Positions 32,825 to 44,711 of a stretch of 64,000 nucleotides of DNA are shown here, in pieces. The position numbers and the translations under genes are program-made. Source of the DNA: Atriophallophorus winterbourni (taxonomy: Eukaryota > Platyhelminthes > Trematoda > Plagiorchiida > Microphallidae). Every line of letters starts with the position of its first letter. Positions within the stretch are counted from its first letter, which is position 1. The stretch is taken from assembly GCA_013407085.1 (NCBI GenBank), contig JACCGJ010003084.1, positions 1-64,000 of the forward strand, read 5' to 3'. The notes beneath the pieces were generated by a model, which was not told the origin of the DNA, made no database searches, and was given only the letters and a program-made list of their open reading frames with translations.

Positions 32825-35273
32825 ATGTTTATATACAAATGCACAAAGCCTTCGAACAAATTAGCTGAGCTAAACGAGATATGTTCGCGTTACTCACCTG
32901 ACATGATCGCCGTTACAGAAACATGGTATTCTTCCCAATTGATTGAATCGGATATATCAATTCCAAATATGAATTTGATAAGGAACGATCGAGAGAGAAG
33001 CGATGGTGTTGTTGTTCTTTATTACCTTAATAGACTCCAGTGCCATCTAATAGACAAGACAAAATTCACGCTCGAGGATAAAATTTGGTGCACTTTAACA
33101 CTGATGTCTGGTGAAGTCTGCATTAATTGTGTAGTCTACAGGTCCCCTTCATCCACGGAATCGTACAACGAAAGGTTGATCTAAGTGCTTCAGCGCTTGA
33201 CTCGCACACAACAAGCAACAACACTTATTATGGGTGATTTTAATCTGTCCACCCTTTATCTCAGGGACGATCACTCCCCACAAACACCAGAATACCGATT
33301 TAGAGAGGTACTAGATTCAATCCCGTTATACAACCATGTCCACGAATGCACGCGGAGGAGAGGTTCTGACCGGACCTCTGTCTTGGATTTGGTGTTAACA
33401 TCGGAGGAACAATCTGTCGAAGCGATCGAATTCCAGGCTCCACTGGGTCTTAGCGACCATTCAGTGCTTGTGTTCGACTATGTTTGCAGTACTCAGCAAT
33501 CGCTTACTCCGAATGGGGTGGTTCGACGGTTAGATAAATCGGCCCTGAGTAAATTGCTCGTGCAGATTCCGCATTTTCAGACGGACAGTATAACCCCTGA
33601 CTCGCAATGGAACGAACTTTTAGGTTTTCTGAAAATCAAGATAGACGAGAACTCGCAGATCGTTCAGAAAAGGTGCGTCGATGAACTTCGTTTTGTTGTC
33701 CGCAGCAGAACGAAAAAGTGGATAGCACTGAAGCGAGCAGCGTGGGTGCAGCATAAAGCCAACACTAATTCTACTTCTTGGCAACATTTCCGTATGTTAC
33801 GCAACAAAGTGACTGCGCCTATTCGAGAGGATAAGGAAGCGCACCAATTGATGCTCCTGTCGAAAATGGAACGCAACCCTAAGTTATTATACAAAATCAT
33901 GAACGCGAAAGCAAAAGTCAAACCAGGTATTTTTCCCATCCAGAATGGCGAAAAACTCACTGAAACAGCTCAAACTGCTCTGGCAATTTACTACTTCAAT
34001 GTGTTCGTACCCAAGGTTTTAGTGGAACATTCTGAGTATTCAATTCAAACAGGAATCGAAACGTTGTGCGATATTGCGATAAATCCAATGATTGTTGCAA
34101 GTCATTTGCTCAAACTAAAGGTAAGAAAATCCCCAGGAGCGGATGGCATCACACCGGATGTGCTCAGGTTCTGTCACCGTCAGCTTTGTGAACCGCTCTC
34201 CAGCCAGTTTAACTATTCGTTGCTTAAGGGAGTTGTACCGAAAGATTGGAAGTCCGGCGTGATAACACCTATCTTCAAAGGCGGTTGCCGATCTGACGCT
34301 GCAAATTATCGTCCCGTCACACTTTTACCTGTTATTGCTAAACTCATGGAACGTATAGTCTCGGAAAGAATAGTTGCACACTTCGAATCGCATAATTTGT
34401 TTTCGCCAGCGCAGCATGGATTTCGATCACACCGATCTTGTCTCACAAATCTTCTCCTCACGTTAGACGACTGGACAAAGAAGATGGATAAAAGTTCTTG
34501 CATCCACGTCTGTTACCTAGACATTTCGAAAGCTTTTGACAGAGTCAATCATCATTTGCTTCTTCAAAAACTGATGCGTTTAGGAATATGTGATCCACTG
34601 CTCTCATGGTTGTGCGACTATCTGTCAGATCGCGACGCCCGAGTTAAAGTTAACGGAGCGCTATCCCAAACGTTCAAAACCACCAGTGGAGTCCCACAAT
34701 GGTCTGTGCTAGACACGCTCCTCTTTATGTTGTACATAAATGATTTACCATCCCTCATATCGTCCAAAATGGTCCTGTTCGCGGATGATATGAAAATTCG
34801 GACGCCAATTAATTCTGCAGAGGATTTGTGCGAAACGACAAACGGATTTGGACAGCGTGTCGAATTGGGCGGCCATGAAGGACATGTCATTCAACATACA
34901 GAAATGTAAGATACTCCATCTTGGCAAGAATGTTCCTTGGACATATCGATTGGGAACTGAAAAAGTAGCATGGAGCTCGTTAGAAAAAGATCTTGGAGTG
35001 TGGAATAGCGGGAACCTGAAGAGCACAGCGCACTGCCAGAACACATATCGACGGGTAAACAGATTGTTGGGTATCTTACGAACAATATTTGGAAGATTCT
35101 CTCTGGTAACGTTACCAATGATAATGAATGTCTACCTTCGCCCTACGATGGAGTATGCGGTAGAGGTCTGGGCTCCTTGGCTGCGAAAGGATATTGCTCT
35201 CTTCGATAAAATCTATCATAGAGCAACAAAGTTAGTGATGGGTCTTCGTAATGTTCCGTACACCGAAAGATAA
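32825..35273 (+). pseudogene. CR1-like ORF2: endonuclease and reverse transcriptase
   Basis: The endonuclease begins MFIYKCTKPSNKLAELNEIC, with DMIAVTETWYSS, VVYRSPSS, a TAA at 33,182, then LIMGDFNLSTLYL, VLDLVLTS and GLSDHSVLVF. The RT follows with VRKSPGADGITPDVL, NYRPVTLLPV, AQHGFRSHRSC, YLDISKAFDRV, TSGVPQWSVLDTL and the catalytic LFADDMKI at about 34,775-34,795. A frameshift at about 34,850-34,905 moves to NIQKCKILHLGK, KDLGVW and YLRPTMEYAVEVWAPWL, ending at 35,273 with the C-terminal end further shifted. With only one internal stop and a few shifts it is the most recent CR1-like copy here. Confidence 0.9.
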
Positions 35274-35663
35274 CGACGTCTGGGTCTATGCGACTTTACC
35301 CAAAGGAGGATACGACGCAATATTATTCTGACTTATAGAATAATGTCTACCGAACGACATCCACTAAAACACTAGCTTGATGTGTGGTGATGGGAAAGTG
35401 ACACGCGGACATACCTTATCCCTTTACGTTCCAAGTTCCCGTATTGATTTTCGGCGCCATTTTTTCGCCTACCCCAACATGTGGTGGACTCTCCTTGCCT
35501 GGCGGCGTTTAAAGTGAAATTGGACTTACATATGCAAAAGCATAACATTCGTGAGCCTTACATTTGATATTCTCTATTGCTTTTATACTATTGTATTTTT
35601 CATGTTTTATTAATACCGTAATCCTGTGTTGTTGTAAAGTAATAACTTTTTTAACCATAAATC

Positions 35664-35691
35664 TTTGAATTTGAATTTGAATTTGAATCAA
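35664..35691 (+). repeat. (TTTGAA)n tail of CR1-like copy D
   Basis: Four tandem TTTGAA-type units mark the 3' end, equivalent to the tails at 2,289 and 44,712 on the opposite strand. Confidence 0.85.
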
Positions 35692-35904
35692 TTGTAACAG
35701 ACTTATTGCCGAAAGAATGATTTCAAGTTACTAGGTTATGGTACAACAATACTCAATAATTGCCGAGCTGTTTAAAGATAAAAACAAATTATATACCACG
35801 CGCCTGTAAGTTGTCATCTAAAAATAAGATTCCAAAAGCGTTATAAAATATTCATGATGTTAGGCTACAAAGTTTAGTTATCCAATCTTTCGCTGTACTT
35901 TTAG

Positions 35905-36099
35905 CTTGAAGCTGCAATGAATAACATTTATGAATCCTGTGAATTGATGGAAAGTACCACATACTGGGTTACATTGAAGCTCGTAGTTAATGTGCTTGAT
36001 CCTAATTGGAAAACTCCCAACATGATTTATCGTCTTATCAAAGAGAACAATATCAAGGAAGTCGGCAATGTTCGCTGGCAAAGTTCAAAAAAATATCCG
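35905..36099 (+). CDS. Predicted host-gene exon (unrecognised protein)
   Basis: An acceptor TCGCTGTACTTTTAG ends at 35,904 and a GTAATT donor starts at 36,100. It encodes LEAAMNNIYESCELMESTTY, WVTLKLVVNVLDPNWKTPN, MIYRLIKENNIKEVGNV and RWQSSKKYP, in phase 0 at both ends. It would follow the 30,673 exon if that one ends at 30,827. The first part looks helical. No family was assigned. Confidence 0.58.
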
Positions 36100-36734
36100 G
36101 TAATTCATTTATTTAAAAATTGATTGAAATTATGACCCTATAATGAAATCAGTATCGAATGTGCAAAACACCAACTTCGGTTAATGTTGACCATATGGAT
36201 AATTGGATTATAAAATTACGTCATCGAGTTATTTTCAAATTTAATTACATTTATAAATTCTAATCTCGTTACCTTGCCAACTTGCTACTATGTCACTTTT
36301 GCTCGGTCCCAGCAGGCAGCATAGTAACGAGATTTGACTTTGATATGATGAAACAAACGTCGCTAAATTGTTATGTTAGAGTCGGGTGATGTAGCAGAGA
36401 CAGTCGTTGCGATCTATCCATCGATGCGTTGTTCTTAACCGGACAATCAGGAAAACAGAACAAGACCGGAATGGAACGTTGAGCGGTAGTCCAAGTGCCC
36501 AGAAAGTGCAATTAGCCGTGGGTACGGTATGTATTTATATAACAACGATAGGGTGAACATGTGAGGGTACAGAATAATCGAAAGTGCATAGTGAAGCTGA
36601 TGGAAGTTGATTGTCATGGGCAAGTCAAACCATTTGAATGTACTGAGTATGGGTGTTTGTTGCAGCGGTACGACATGACTCACTCAACAGACTGTATCAT
36701 TATATAAATAATATTATTAATAATAATGATCCGA
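36100..36734. other. Unassigned interval
   Basis: Nothing was recognised. Confidence 0.35.
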
Positions 36735-36970
36735 AAAGCTCATTTGCGTGCATTTCCATCACACACACAACGACCGGTTTCGTTTGTTTTCACTCATTAG
36801 GTAGGGACAGTATGATCAGGATCCACTTGCCTTGAAACAGTTGCGAAAGGTAAACAAGTTGAGCTTGTAAGGCACTGTTTGATTGCGTTTACGTAACAAA
36901 GTTGTTCAATCACATTTGCTCATGCGTATGTAGATGAGGTTAAGTCCATGAACATGAACAAACATCCTCC
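36735..36970 (-). repeat. Solitary hammerhead-bearing element, family 2
   Basis: It contains TGCATTTCCATCACACACAC, the ribozyme block, GTAGGGACAGTATGATCAGG, CCTTGAAACAGT and GTAAACAAGTTG, matching 13.84 and 47.74 kb. The minus-strand core (about 36,760-36,805) reads CCTACCTAATGAG, then GAAACCGGTC. G5 of the core is A here, so it is expected to be inactive, but C17 and helix III are intact. Confidence 0.72.
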
Positions 36971-38870
36971 TTTGCATGCGTGGGTGTGTGTTGGAGATGC
37001 ATGCGGTTGTGAATGTTTGTTATTGATCATGGTTTTGATACCAAGTACTAGTGTATCTATGAGTGGCTTATAAGCTCAAATTGTTTTCCATCCCTCTACT
37101 GTTTCAAAGCCCGCTAGGACATGGCAAGACATGCAGGCATTATTCGATGCCTTATTGATTATTTGATGAAACTTGATAAAACTTTATTATATGAATCTGA
37201 AACATTTTATTCCATAGCATTTTCTCTTGTTGACTAAAAATATATATCCATAAAAGACCAAAGGTTTCTGGGTAAATCGCAGTAGAATAACATGATTTCT
37301 AACAGAATTGACAGTATTGAGCAATAATTATATTGACCGATATTTTCTCACATAAAATGTGATTGCGTTAAACAATAACTATGTATGTAAAATCACATCT
37401 CCGGCTGGCTGATGTTGAAGTGTGTTATAAATAATACTTTGAATATATTTTAGTAAATCATATCAAAAATATCGTACTGAATTTAGAGAAAATGAAAATT
37501 CGACTGAATATAAGATACAAACTCTGCTCACGCCAAATAACAAGAAAACACTTTAAAAATAATGCAACAGTCTAAATCATTTAAATTCTTTCGCATACCA
37601 TCATCATTTATACAGATAATATGATTTCTTGAATACATCTCTTAAACTTCAGAAATCTGGTCAATTGGAACTCATATAACAAGTGTTCGCCTGCCGAAAG
37701 AAAATTTCGAGGTCATTTTTTCATTTGCACAAGAAAAACTATTTTGGTTTCAACTGCTATGAGGAGTTTTATAGCTGAATTTTATTATTTACATACAAAG
37801 CAAGTAAAAGAGATGAGCTCGGCAGATGAAGTCAAATTGGATATTATTAGCAAAGGAACAAGAATTGAACTCTGAAGTTAAAATTAGCTCAATTTAACAC
37901 GTGGCATAAATTTCAAACACACGATCTCCTAATCCAAGCGATCGAATGAGCATTACCTAGAGAGTGCAAATAACAATGGTCATACATATATATAGCAAGA
38001 GATCTTAAGCGAATATAGCTTAAAGATGGCTTTTTGGCTTCAGTACATGTCATGCTGATGATCTTATTGAGTTTGCTGACGTGTCTGTTCAATTTGACAA
38101 TAAGAAATTGTTTGAGAATTCACTTATCAACAAAAAATCGCTTACCTATTTAAACGTTTAACAACGCATGAGCATTTAACTCCTAAACCTGCAAGTCGTT
38201 TTCAACAGTTTATTTAGTCTCGACACTAGAAAATTTTATGATCGATGCAAAATACTAAGGACTGTTCGTCAATTCATCGATTTAAATTTCTTCTAACGCT
38301 ATTTGATTTTTTTGTTAGAAGGCTAAACAGATTTAACCGCACGTAATGTTGAACGACAAGACAATAATATCCGACCTCTCAGAAAATCAGAGAAAAACGA
38401 TAAAGATACACGAAAAAATAACTAATACGAGAAACATCAGAGACCCAGGAAATTTACAGAGGATCTTTAAGATTAGCCAACTGGAGTCAAAATTCAAGAA
38501 TTTATGGTATAAAATAGTTCGTAGCTGTACAACCCCAAAGGATATTATTATAAGAATATATATATATAGGCGTTGGAAAGATGGACACTTCTTGTAGTTA
38601 TAAAGAATGTCATGTATTGTCTCGGTATGATGGGGAAATGTTCATTTGATAAAAGTCTTTATATAAACGGGACGTTGGGCGAAATTAGTACGCATAAATA
38701 TATCCAATTTGTTCCTGAAAATCCTTTCACTAGATGATTGTACAACATCTGTAGGGAGTTCCATAAGATACAAACACGCACCGAATAAAAGAACCGACGG
38801 CAGTTGCGTTGAGAATGTGGAATATCAAATGCCAGTGGGTGAGTACGTGTGTGGCATTGCTTGACCGTAG
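36971..38870. other. Largely unassigned AT-rich interval
   Basis: A lysine-rich 83-codon frame at 38,346-38,597 has no recognisable domain. No repeat family was identified apart from possible Penelope-like sequence near the right end. Confidence 0.35.
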
Positions 38871-39440
38871 GCGAAATGGATGCCCCAGAGGGTGCATCTT
38901 TGAGTTCATTATTTTATAAGTTAGGATTAGATCCAATGGAACAATACAGCGCGAACACGGCAAGGCTAACACTACTTTATATACAGCATATCTCGGAGAT
39001 TACCGCAAGAATACTACGCCCACACGGAATTAGTGTTGCACACAAGACTGAGAAACAAACTAGTCAAGGTCAGGGACAAGCTGGCTTAGGAGGAAAGAAA
39101 CAATGTTGTGTACAGAATCCCGTGTTCCGATTGTTAGAAATATTATATCGGAAAGACGGGAAGAAGGCTGGAAACAAGGATACATGAATACAAACTGGCT
39201 ACACGACGACACGACCACAAATCAGTTATATCGGCACACATGAATCGAGAATGTCACGAATTCAATTGAGAAAAAACAGAAATCATCGCCAAAGGAAGAA
39301 CTCGTCACGTTCAATAGTTCCTCGAAGCGTGGTATTCGACACCACAATCAATCAATGAACACATTCAAGTGGGTGGGATCTACGGATCAATGAGATCACG
39401 CCAACGAGGACATGCAAGTATTCTAGCCAATTACAGTAGA
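38870..39440 (+). pseudogene. Penelope-like retroelement, GIY-YIG endonuclease fragment
   Basis: The reading LLYIQHISEITARILRPHGI and SVAHKTEKQ (about 38,985-39,065) is the conserved linker before the endonuclease of Penelope-like elements. After a frame change near 39,120, YYIGKTGRRLETRIHEYKLA, HMNRECHEFN and FLEAWYSTPQSINEHIQ follow to a TAG at about 39,439. The pattern Y-I-G-x-T-G-R-x-L-x-x-R-x-x-E is the GIY-YIG nuclease core, used for target cutting. In-frame stops interrupt it. Reverse transcriptase sequence upstream was not convincingly seen. Such elements are known from schistosomes and often carry hammerhead motifs in their terminal repeats. Confidence 0.85.
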
Positions 39441-41352
39441 TGAAGTCGAAACGCAGTAGATAAATTTGAATGATGTCCACTTCTCAGTTGCTTCGAAAGA
39501 AGTTTCGCTGATGATGTCATCTAGTTTGATGACCAAACGTCCGCAATCAACCATACCAGCTCGAAGAACAACTATGAACCAATGGAACCCGTCTGCGAGG
39601 CAGTGTATCCAAATTAAGATGAACCAGTCGATCCTTATATGGTAGATTGCGGAGACAGCCAACCATTTTAGTTGCAGCTTGATGTACTTTTGTAGCCATG
39701 GTGTACAAGATTGCACTGAGTAATCCATCAATGGGTTTATAAACGTATTTATGAGCATGGGGAACATTTCAAGGGAAAATGTCCTAAAATACGCTGAAGC
39801 ATACCTATCATGTGGCTTGGTAGGTTGTAAACCGCTTCACATTGCATGCTATTCTTAAGAATTCCACTAATCCATACGCCTAGGTTCTTTTCTGTCGTCG
39901 TCTATTCCACTTTTTGCAACCGAATGTTGTATGACAATGAAAAATATTTACCTATTTGCAACATTTAACACTTTCTGAAGTTGAATGGAAACTTGTTTCG
40001 CTCTGAACAGCTGTTCGATATATCCGAATAGCTTTGTCAGCGCAAACAGTCCACACTTGACGTGATTCGCATCCAAAGTGTACCATCATTTTCAGAAGGT
40101 TGTTGATGTAGACCAAAAAGAGAATAGGACCAAGTGTCGAAATTTGTGGGACACCGCTAGTGGCTTCGATTTGCCCAGATGTCACACCATGGACACGTAC
40201 AGCTGCCTTGAGACCAAGAAGGTAACTTCTCAGACAGGTAAGTAGGCACCCATTAATACCAACATCCTGCAGCTTGCTCAGGAGTATATAATGGGACACG
40301 CGTTCAAACGCCTTTGAGATGTCCAAGTAACACACATTCACGCAACCACCATCATCCACTGCCTGCGTCCAATCGTCCACGGTCTCCAGTAGGTTAGTCA
40401 AGCAAGAACGAGACTTCCAAAATCCATGTTGCTCTCTGGACAACAAGTTTTGGGCTTCGAGATTACTTACAATTTATTCGAACACAATTCGCTAAATAAC
40501 TTTTGAGATCACTGTAAGGAGTGTAACAGGGCGGGATTTGCTAGGTCAGAAGATGGGTGTTATGATTCATCTCTTCCAGTCAGCCGGAACGAAATCCTTT
40601 CTCAAAGGGTGATTAAATAAATCACAAATTGTTTCGCACTATTGATTGCCGCATAACTTTAGGATTGCAGGTGTGTTTCCGTCAGCTCCCGGGGACATGT
40701 TGATATTCAACCTGCGTAGGTTTCGCTGCACTATTTCAGATTTGATGCATATATCGCATATAGTCTCCGGTACAATTGGTGCTGACAATTCCGATGATTG
40801 TAATGCATCCTTGGGGGGAAAACTCCTGAATAAAAACTGGTGAGAGCGTTTGCGGTTTCCAGCACACAATTAGTTAGTCCGTTATCTGTCATGATCGGAA
40901 CAACACCGGGATCCAGTTTCGCAGTGTTATTAACAGTTCGATAAAGCAGTTTGGAATTTCGCTGCATTCTTACTGCCAGCTGAAGCTGGTGAAATTGTTT
41001 TTCCTCCCGGATGAGATTTGTGACTTGATTCCGAAATTCGTGAAAATTTTCCCAGGTCGAATCAGTTCTGGCGACCCTATGAATAGCCCATTCAACATTT
41101 CGCTTTGTCAACCATTTTCAAGTGCGACTGCGGATTCTGAAGTGGGGTTTCTTTTCTATTATGTTTAGGGGCATATTTAGAATTGAAATGTATCATGTTG
41201 ATAATGTAATCTGTCAGGGTTGTGCAATGCGAGTCCGGATCACTGAAATTTATTTTATGTTCACCGAATGCTATCATTGTTTCTATCAAACTAATGTTAT
41301 CCACTTTTCTATTTAGTTTTGTTTGCTTCAGCATTCTACTGGTGTTGCACAC
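39423..41352 (-). pseudogene. CR1-like reverse transcriptase (copy E)
   Basis: Pieces in order: FREFRNQVTNLIREEKQFH and RMQRNSKLLYRTVN (41,111-40,731), NINMSPGADGNTPAILKLC (40,869-40,639), LSREQHGFWKSRSCLTNLL, YLDISKAFERVSH and SGVPQISTLGPILFLVYINN (40,446-39,952), and the thumb FINPLMDYSVQSCTPWLQK (39,767-39,423). The FADD box is lost in a damaged stretch near 40,060. Inactive. Confidence 0.82.
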
Positions 41353-41514
41353 GTATTAAAATAACAGAACAAGGTGGTTGCTTCGACCCAGCGGAGGTTG
41401 ATACTGAACTTCTTCAACGGCCGTGGCTTCAGAGGTTAAGATTAGGTCTACAACAAATGTCCGTTGCTAAATTCGTCGTCATGTATATTCGAAAACACGA
41501 TTATACAAGGGGAT

Positions 41515-42054
41515 TTAATCGAACAGTTTGCGAAATTCGTATTCTATTGGTCGGGATGAATGATCTGCTCGGTTATATAGTTGAGTCAGATTGAAGTCTC
41601 TCATAATCAGTAATAGCGAATTACGCCTTTTTCCGGCGTACTGCATTGCTTTCAAATGTGTTTCGTTATGCACATCGGACGATGATGGTGAACGATAAAC
41701 TACACAAAATATGCAAGTGTCGCCTGATTCCAGCTTCAAGTTACACCATATACTGTATTCCAGATCTAGATCAGTGTCTGTAACTACCGTACTGTATAAA
41801 CGTCCGTGGTGTTAAACAGCTACTCCACCACATGTTCTTAAGCGGACTCTCCGTAGCATGGTCATGTTTGGAATAGAGAGCTCGCAATCGCTGTCGTGAG
41901 GTTGGAACCATGTCTCAGTTATTGTTATGACATCGGGTGAGTGCTGATTACAAAGATCCTTCATTTCAGCTAGTTTTTTACGAGGCATTGTGCATTTATT
42001 AGTAGGCAATTGATCGTGGTTTCGTATAAAGTGATTGAGCTGAAAGCTCGTCAA
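41515..42054 (-). pseudogene. CR1-like endonuclease (copy E)
   Basis: The reading NKCTMPRKKLAEMKDLCNQ, PDVITITETWFQPHD and LSIPNMTMLRRVR (42,054-41,812), then ESGDTCIFCVVYRSPSSSD, LLLIMRDFNLTQL and EYEFRKLF (41,739-41,515), is the endonuclease. MRDFNL replaces MGDFNL at the catalytic position. Confidence 0.8.
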
Positions 42055-42214
42055 TTTTTCCGAGCCTTCGAGAGTTGGACAATTGTCGTTTTTTGGGATT
42101 GTCGCAGTAATAATAAACCGAGTCTTGTCTGGTTGTAGAAGCAGTGGTTACTTAAGCGGTTTCGGTGTAGAATGTTTGGGGTCACTCATTCTGACATCCT
42201 TCGGGAGATTCCTA

Positions 42215-43310
42215 TTATGTGCTTTCCAGTTGGCCCCAATTGATTCCATCATACCTCTCGTTGAAAATTTGATTTTTAGAGGTTTTGGCCTGGTGATCGA
42301 GGTATTCTAAACGTGTCCACCACGATTGGTTCGTGGGTTTCGATGCTGTTGGCAACCTAGAGCCACTGTTTATAATCGTGGTGCTGTATTTCACTGCCCG
42401 AATCAGTTTTAATGTGTTCGGTAACACCAAGAAGAACCACACCTCGTTGGTCAGATTTATTCCCATTGTGTAAATTACCTTTTCACTTTCACCACGGAAT
42501 ATCAGCATGTATGCGACATTTAGTCTGTGAACATGTACGGAGTAAGTAGGAGTTAAGAAGAACGTCTTCCATCTGTTTTTGGCTTTTGAGAGTTATTCTC
42601 GGTGAACACGGTTCGTCAAGATGAAGAGAATTGGGGTGCCGAATTAGGCGGGTTATTGAATCCGGCAGTATCGAGCTCATATCCATCATTGAACACAGCT
42701 GGTACCATTGGTTAATGTCGTGATTTCATCTACTTGAGAAATGTGTCCCGGATGCCTCTGGCACATTGGTGCAGATTACACTGAGATTCATCAAATATGT
42801 TTTTATTTCAGTATTAGTTATGGAGGTAGAGGAATTCTGCTGATGGAGTAGACGCACCTTCGACATTTTAGGGCGACTAACATCTGAGTCGCAGTTAGCG
42901 TTTGCATCACTAAACTCTTCAGCCTCTCGCAAATTCTCTTTAAGTAACGGCGCATCTTGTGGTGGTACGGGATGAAGCGTTGGGTTTAGGTTGGTTCAAT
43001 TTTTATTGAGTTCTTGTGGCAATTACTATCGAATTCAATGTTTCCTCGAATTTTTAAGAATAATTCTCTAATTATTTGATTCGATCTTCTAGGTTTCCGA
43101 TTGTGATACATTGGTCTCACCTCCGTTTAACGGCTTTGTTCTACAGACGCTGCACACATAACAGTCACCTGGAATTTCAGCATTATTAATAAAGACTACT
43201 GCCTTTTTGGTCAGAAATTTATCGCAATCAGTGTGAATCATAGTAGAGCACATATAACACATGGCTTCTTTTGATTTCACACTTACCCCCTTCTTGCAAA
43301 TGTTAAACAA
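42215..43310 (-). pseudogene. CR1-like ORF1 (copy E) with PHD-type finger
   Basis: From 43,310 the reading CKKGVSVKSKEAMCYMCSTM, IHTDCDKFLTKK and PGDCYVCSVCRTK gives the cysteine/histidine pattern of a PHD finger at residues ~4-60. The RNA-binding block follows at 42,689-42,489 (LHLDEPCSPRITLKSQKQME, DVLLNSYLLRTCSQTKCRI). Frames are broken between the parts. Confidence 0.75.
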
Positions 43311-43324
43311 ATCACGCGTAAATG

Positions 43325-43460
43325 AAGTTAAACTTGCATGCCACTGTTATATAAGGTTCGTACAGCGAACAACGATGTTCAAACACAGAATCACAGTGAT
43401 TCTTGGTCAAGCACTCTAGGCGCTTATGAATAACCAAAGTAATGTGATGTTCACAGTTTA
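43325..43460 (-). repeat. Hammerhead repeat family 1, partial monomer
   Basis: CATGCCACTGTTATATAAGG, the GGTTCGTACAGCGAAC hairpin, AATCACAGTGATT and AAGCACTCTAGGCGCTTAT are present. The copy ends before the ribozyme block. It lies right at the 5' end of CR1-like copy E. Confidence 0.72.
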
Positions 43461-44629
43461 GGTCAAGGTCGTCTGATCGCTATATATGGGTTGTGATAGC
43501 TTCCACTGAAACACCTAGGCGTGTATCGAACGATTAAAGGTTTATGAGATGAAATTCGGGAGGTTCGCGTGAGAACGTATCGCAATGTATTTAATGCACG
43601 TTACCGAGTAAAACAGTCGTGGTGACCGTAGATTTGATTTCACACAAAGGAAACACGGTTTGGTAAATTCAGCAGAAGATGTTCCGAATGACAGCGGTTC
43701 CGAGCAAATCAAAACAGCGATAACAAAAGTTGCACGCGCATAAAATTCCCACGTAGATGTGGAAAAAAGGAACTTCCGAAATAATAATCACAAGACGCCG
43801 AAAAAGTATTGAATCCAATAGATTTCTTCAAGCGAAATCGAATGGTGTAAGAATGATCCAGATAGAATCAGCTAGGGACGAGTAATGTTCAAAAGTATCA
43901 GAGCAAAAAATTATGCGTCCGCCCGTTAACGCTCAAACAGGCAAAAATAACTTCACTATCCTCCGCAATTTTTTTTCAGATTCAAGTTCCACCATGGTTT
44001 CACGGTATACATTTTGATACTATTAGGTCCACATTCAAGCATAGGAAGACTGAAGGATTCTGCTGAGCACACAATGCGAAATACGAATGTTTCTAAATCA
44101 AATTCGCATAACTGTGAAATATTGTTCAACGTTAACTACTCATTTGTCGTATAATCTATAAATATAAATTGATTTAATGCTGCGACTTAAAGCGTCGACA
44201 TGTAAAGTAATGAAAAATCAGCAATAAAAAGAACAAAACTAAAACAAACCGGGAATATTCGACTTTCCAACCACTGTGAAATCGGGTTCGAACAAAGAAT
44301 CACGGCACTCAAATAGAGAATTACAGAGTGATCCCCAGCCTGTAATCACGACCCTTATAAAAGTGAAATCTATCATATTGCTTGCATTCTAACATTTAGA
44401 TCGGAAAACCTGGTGATAGCAAGAACCCGAAAATCCTAACGAATTATAGGAGCGTGTGATGTAAGCAACGCAATAAATTAAAATTTATAAGTGTGTTGTG
44501 CGCTTTTCTAGTAATCACATTGTAATTCTGTATATGAAAACCGATATTCGTTGTTCGCAACCAGTTTAATATTAACCTCAACGTCTATCATTGTTTAACA
44601 TATTGAAACTATTAAAGTCCTATTGAATT
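43461..44629. other. Unassigned interval
   Basis: A weak family 1-like stretch may occur at 44,280-44,390 (GGGTTCGAAC, AATTACAGAGTGATCC) but is too decayed to call. No coding region. Confidence 0.35.
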
Positions 44630-44711
44630 TGAAAAGCTCATTTGTATGCATTTCCACGAAACCCACGACCGGTTTCGTGCTGTTTGCACTCACCAGGTAG
44701 GGACATTATTT
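44630..44711 (-). repeat. Hammerhead-bearing element, family 2, truncated by a CR1-like tail
   Basis: The minus-strand ribozyme block (44,706-44,660) has CCTAC, CTGGTGA, helix II GTGC/GCAC with loop AAACA (perfect), GAAACCGGTC and GTGGG. A6 of the core is G. The element stops where the (TTGAA)n tail of another insertion begins at about 44,712. Confidence 0.75.

Larger units (their letters stand above)
31770..35691 (+). mobile_element. CR1-like non-LTR retrotransposon, best copy (D)
   Basis: It has both ORF remnants, 3' UTR and a tail of TTTGAA repeats at 35,664-35,691. ORF1 has a PHD-like cysteine/histidine finger, and ORF2 has endonuclease and reverse transcriptase. It sits within the intron between exons 30,673 and 35,905, in the same orientation. 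The 5' boundary is uncertain. Confidence 0.88.
39441..43320 (-). mobile_element. CR1-like non-LTR retrotransposon, copy E
   Basis: A minus-strand copy with ORF1, endonuclease and reverse transcriptase remnants in order from 43,310 down to 39,423, truncated at the 3' end next to the Penelope-like fragment. It is more diverged from copy D than copies B and C are. Its 5' end directly adjoins a partial hammerhead monomer at 43,325. Confidence 0.85.

Noticed and set aside
38346..38597. 83-codon lysine/isoleucine-rich frame as a gene
   Set aside because: AT-rich composition explains it. A TAA lies just upstream in frame and no domain or good splice site was seen.
41122..42310. Plus-strand frames over CR1-like copy E
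   Set aside because: Shadows of the minus-strand endonuclease and RT.
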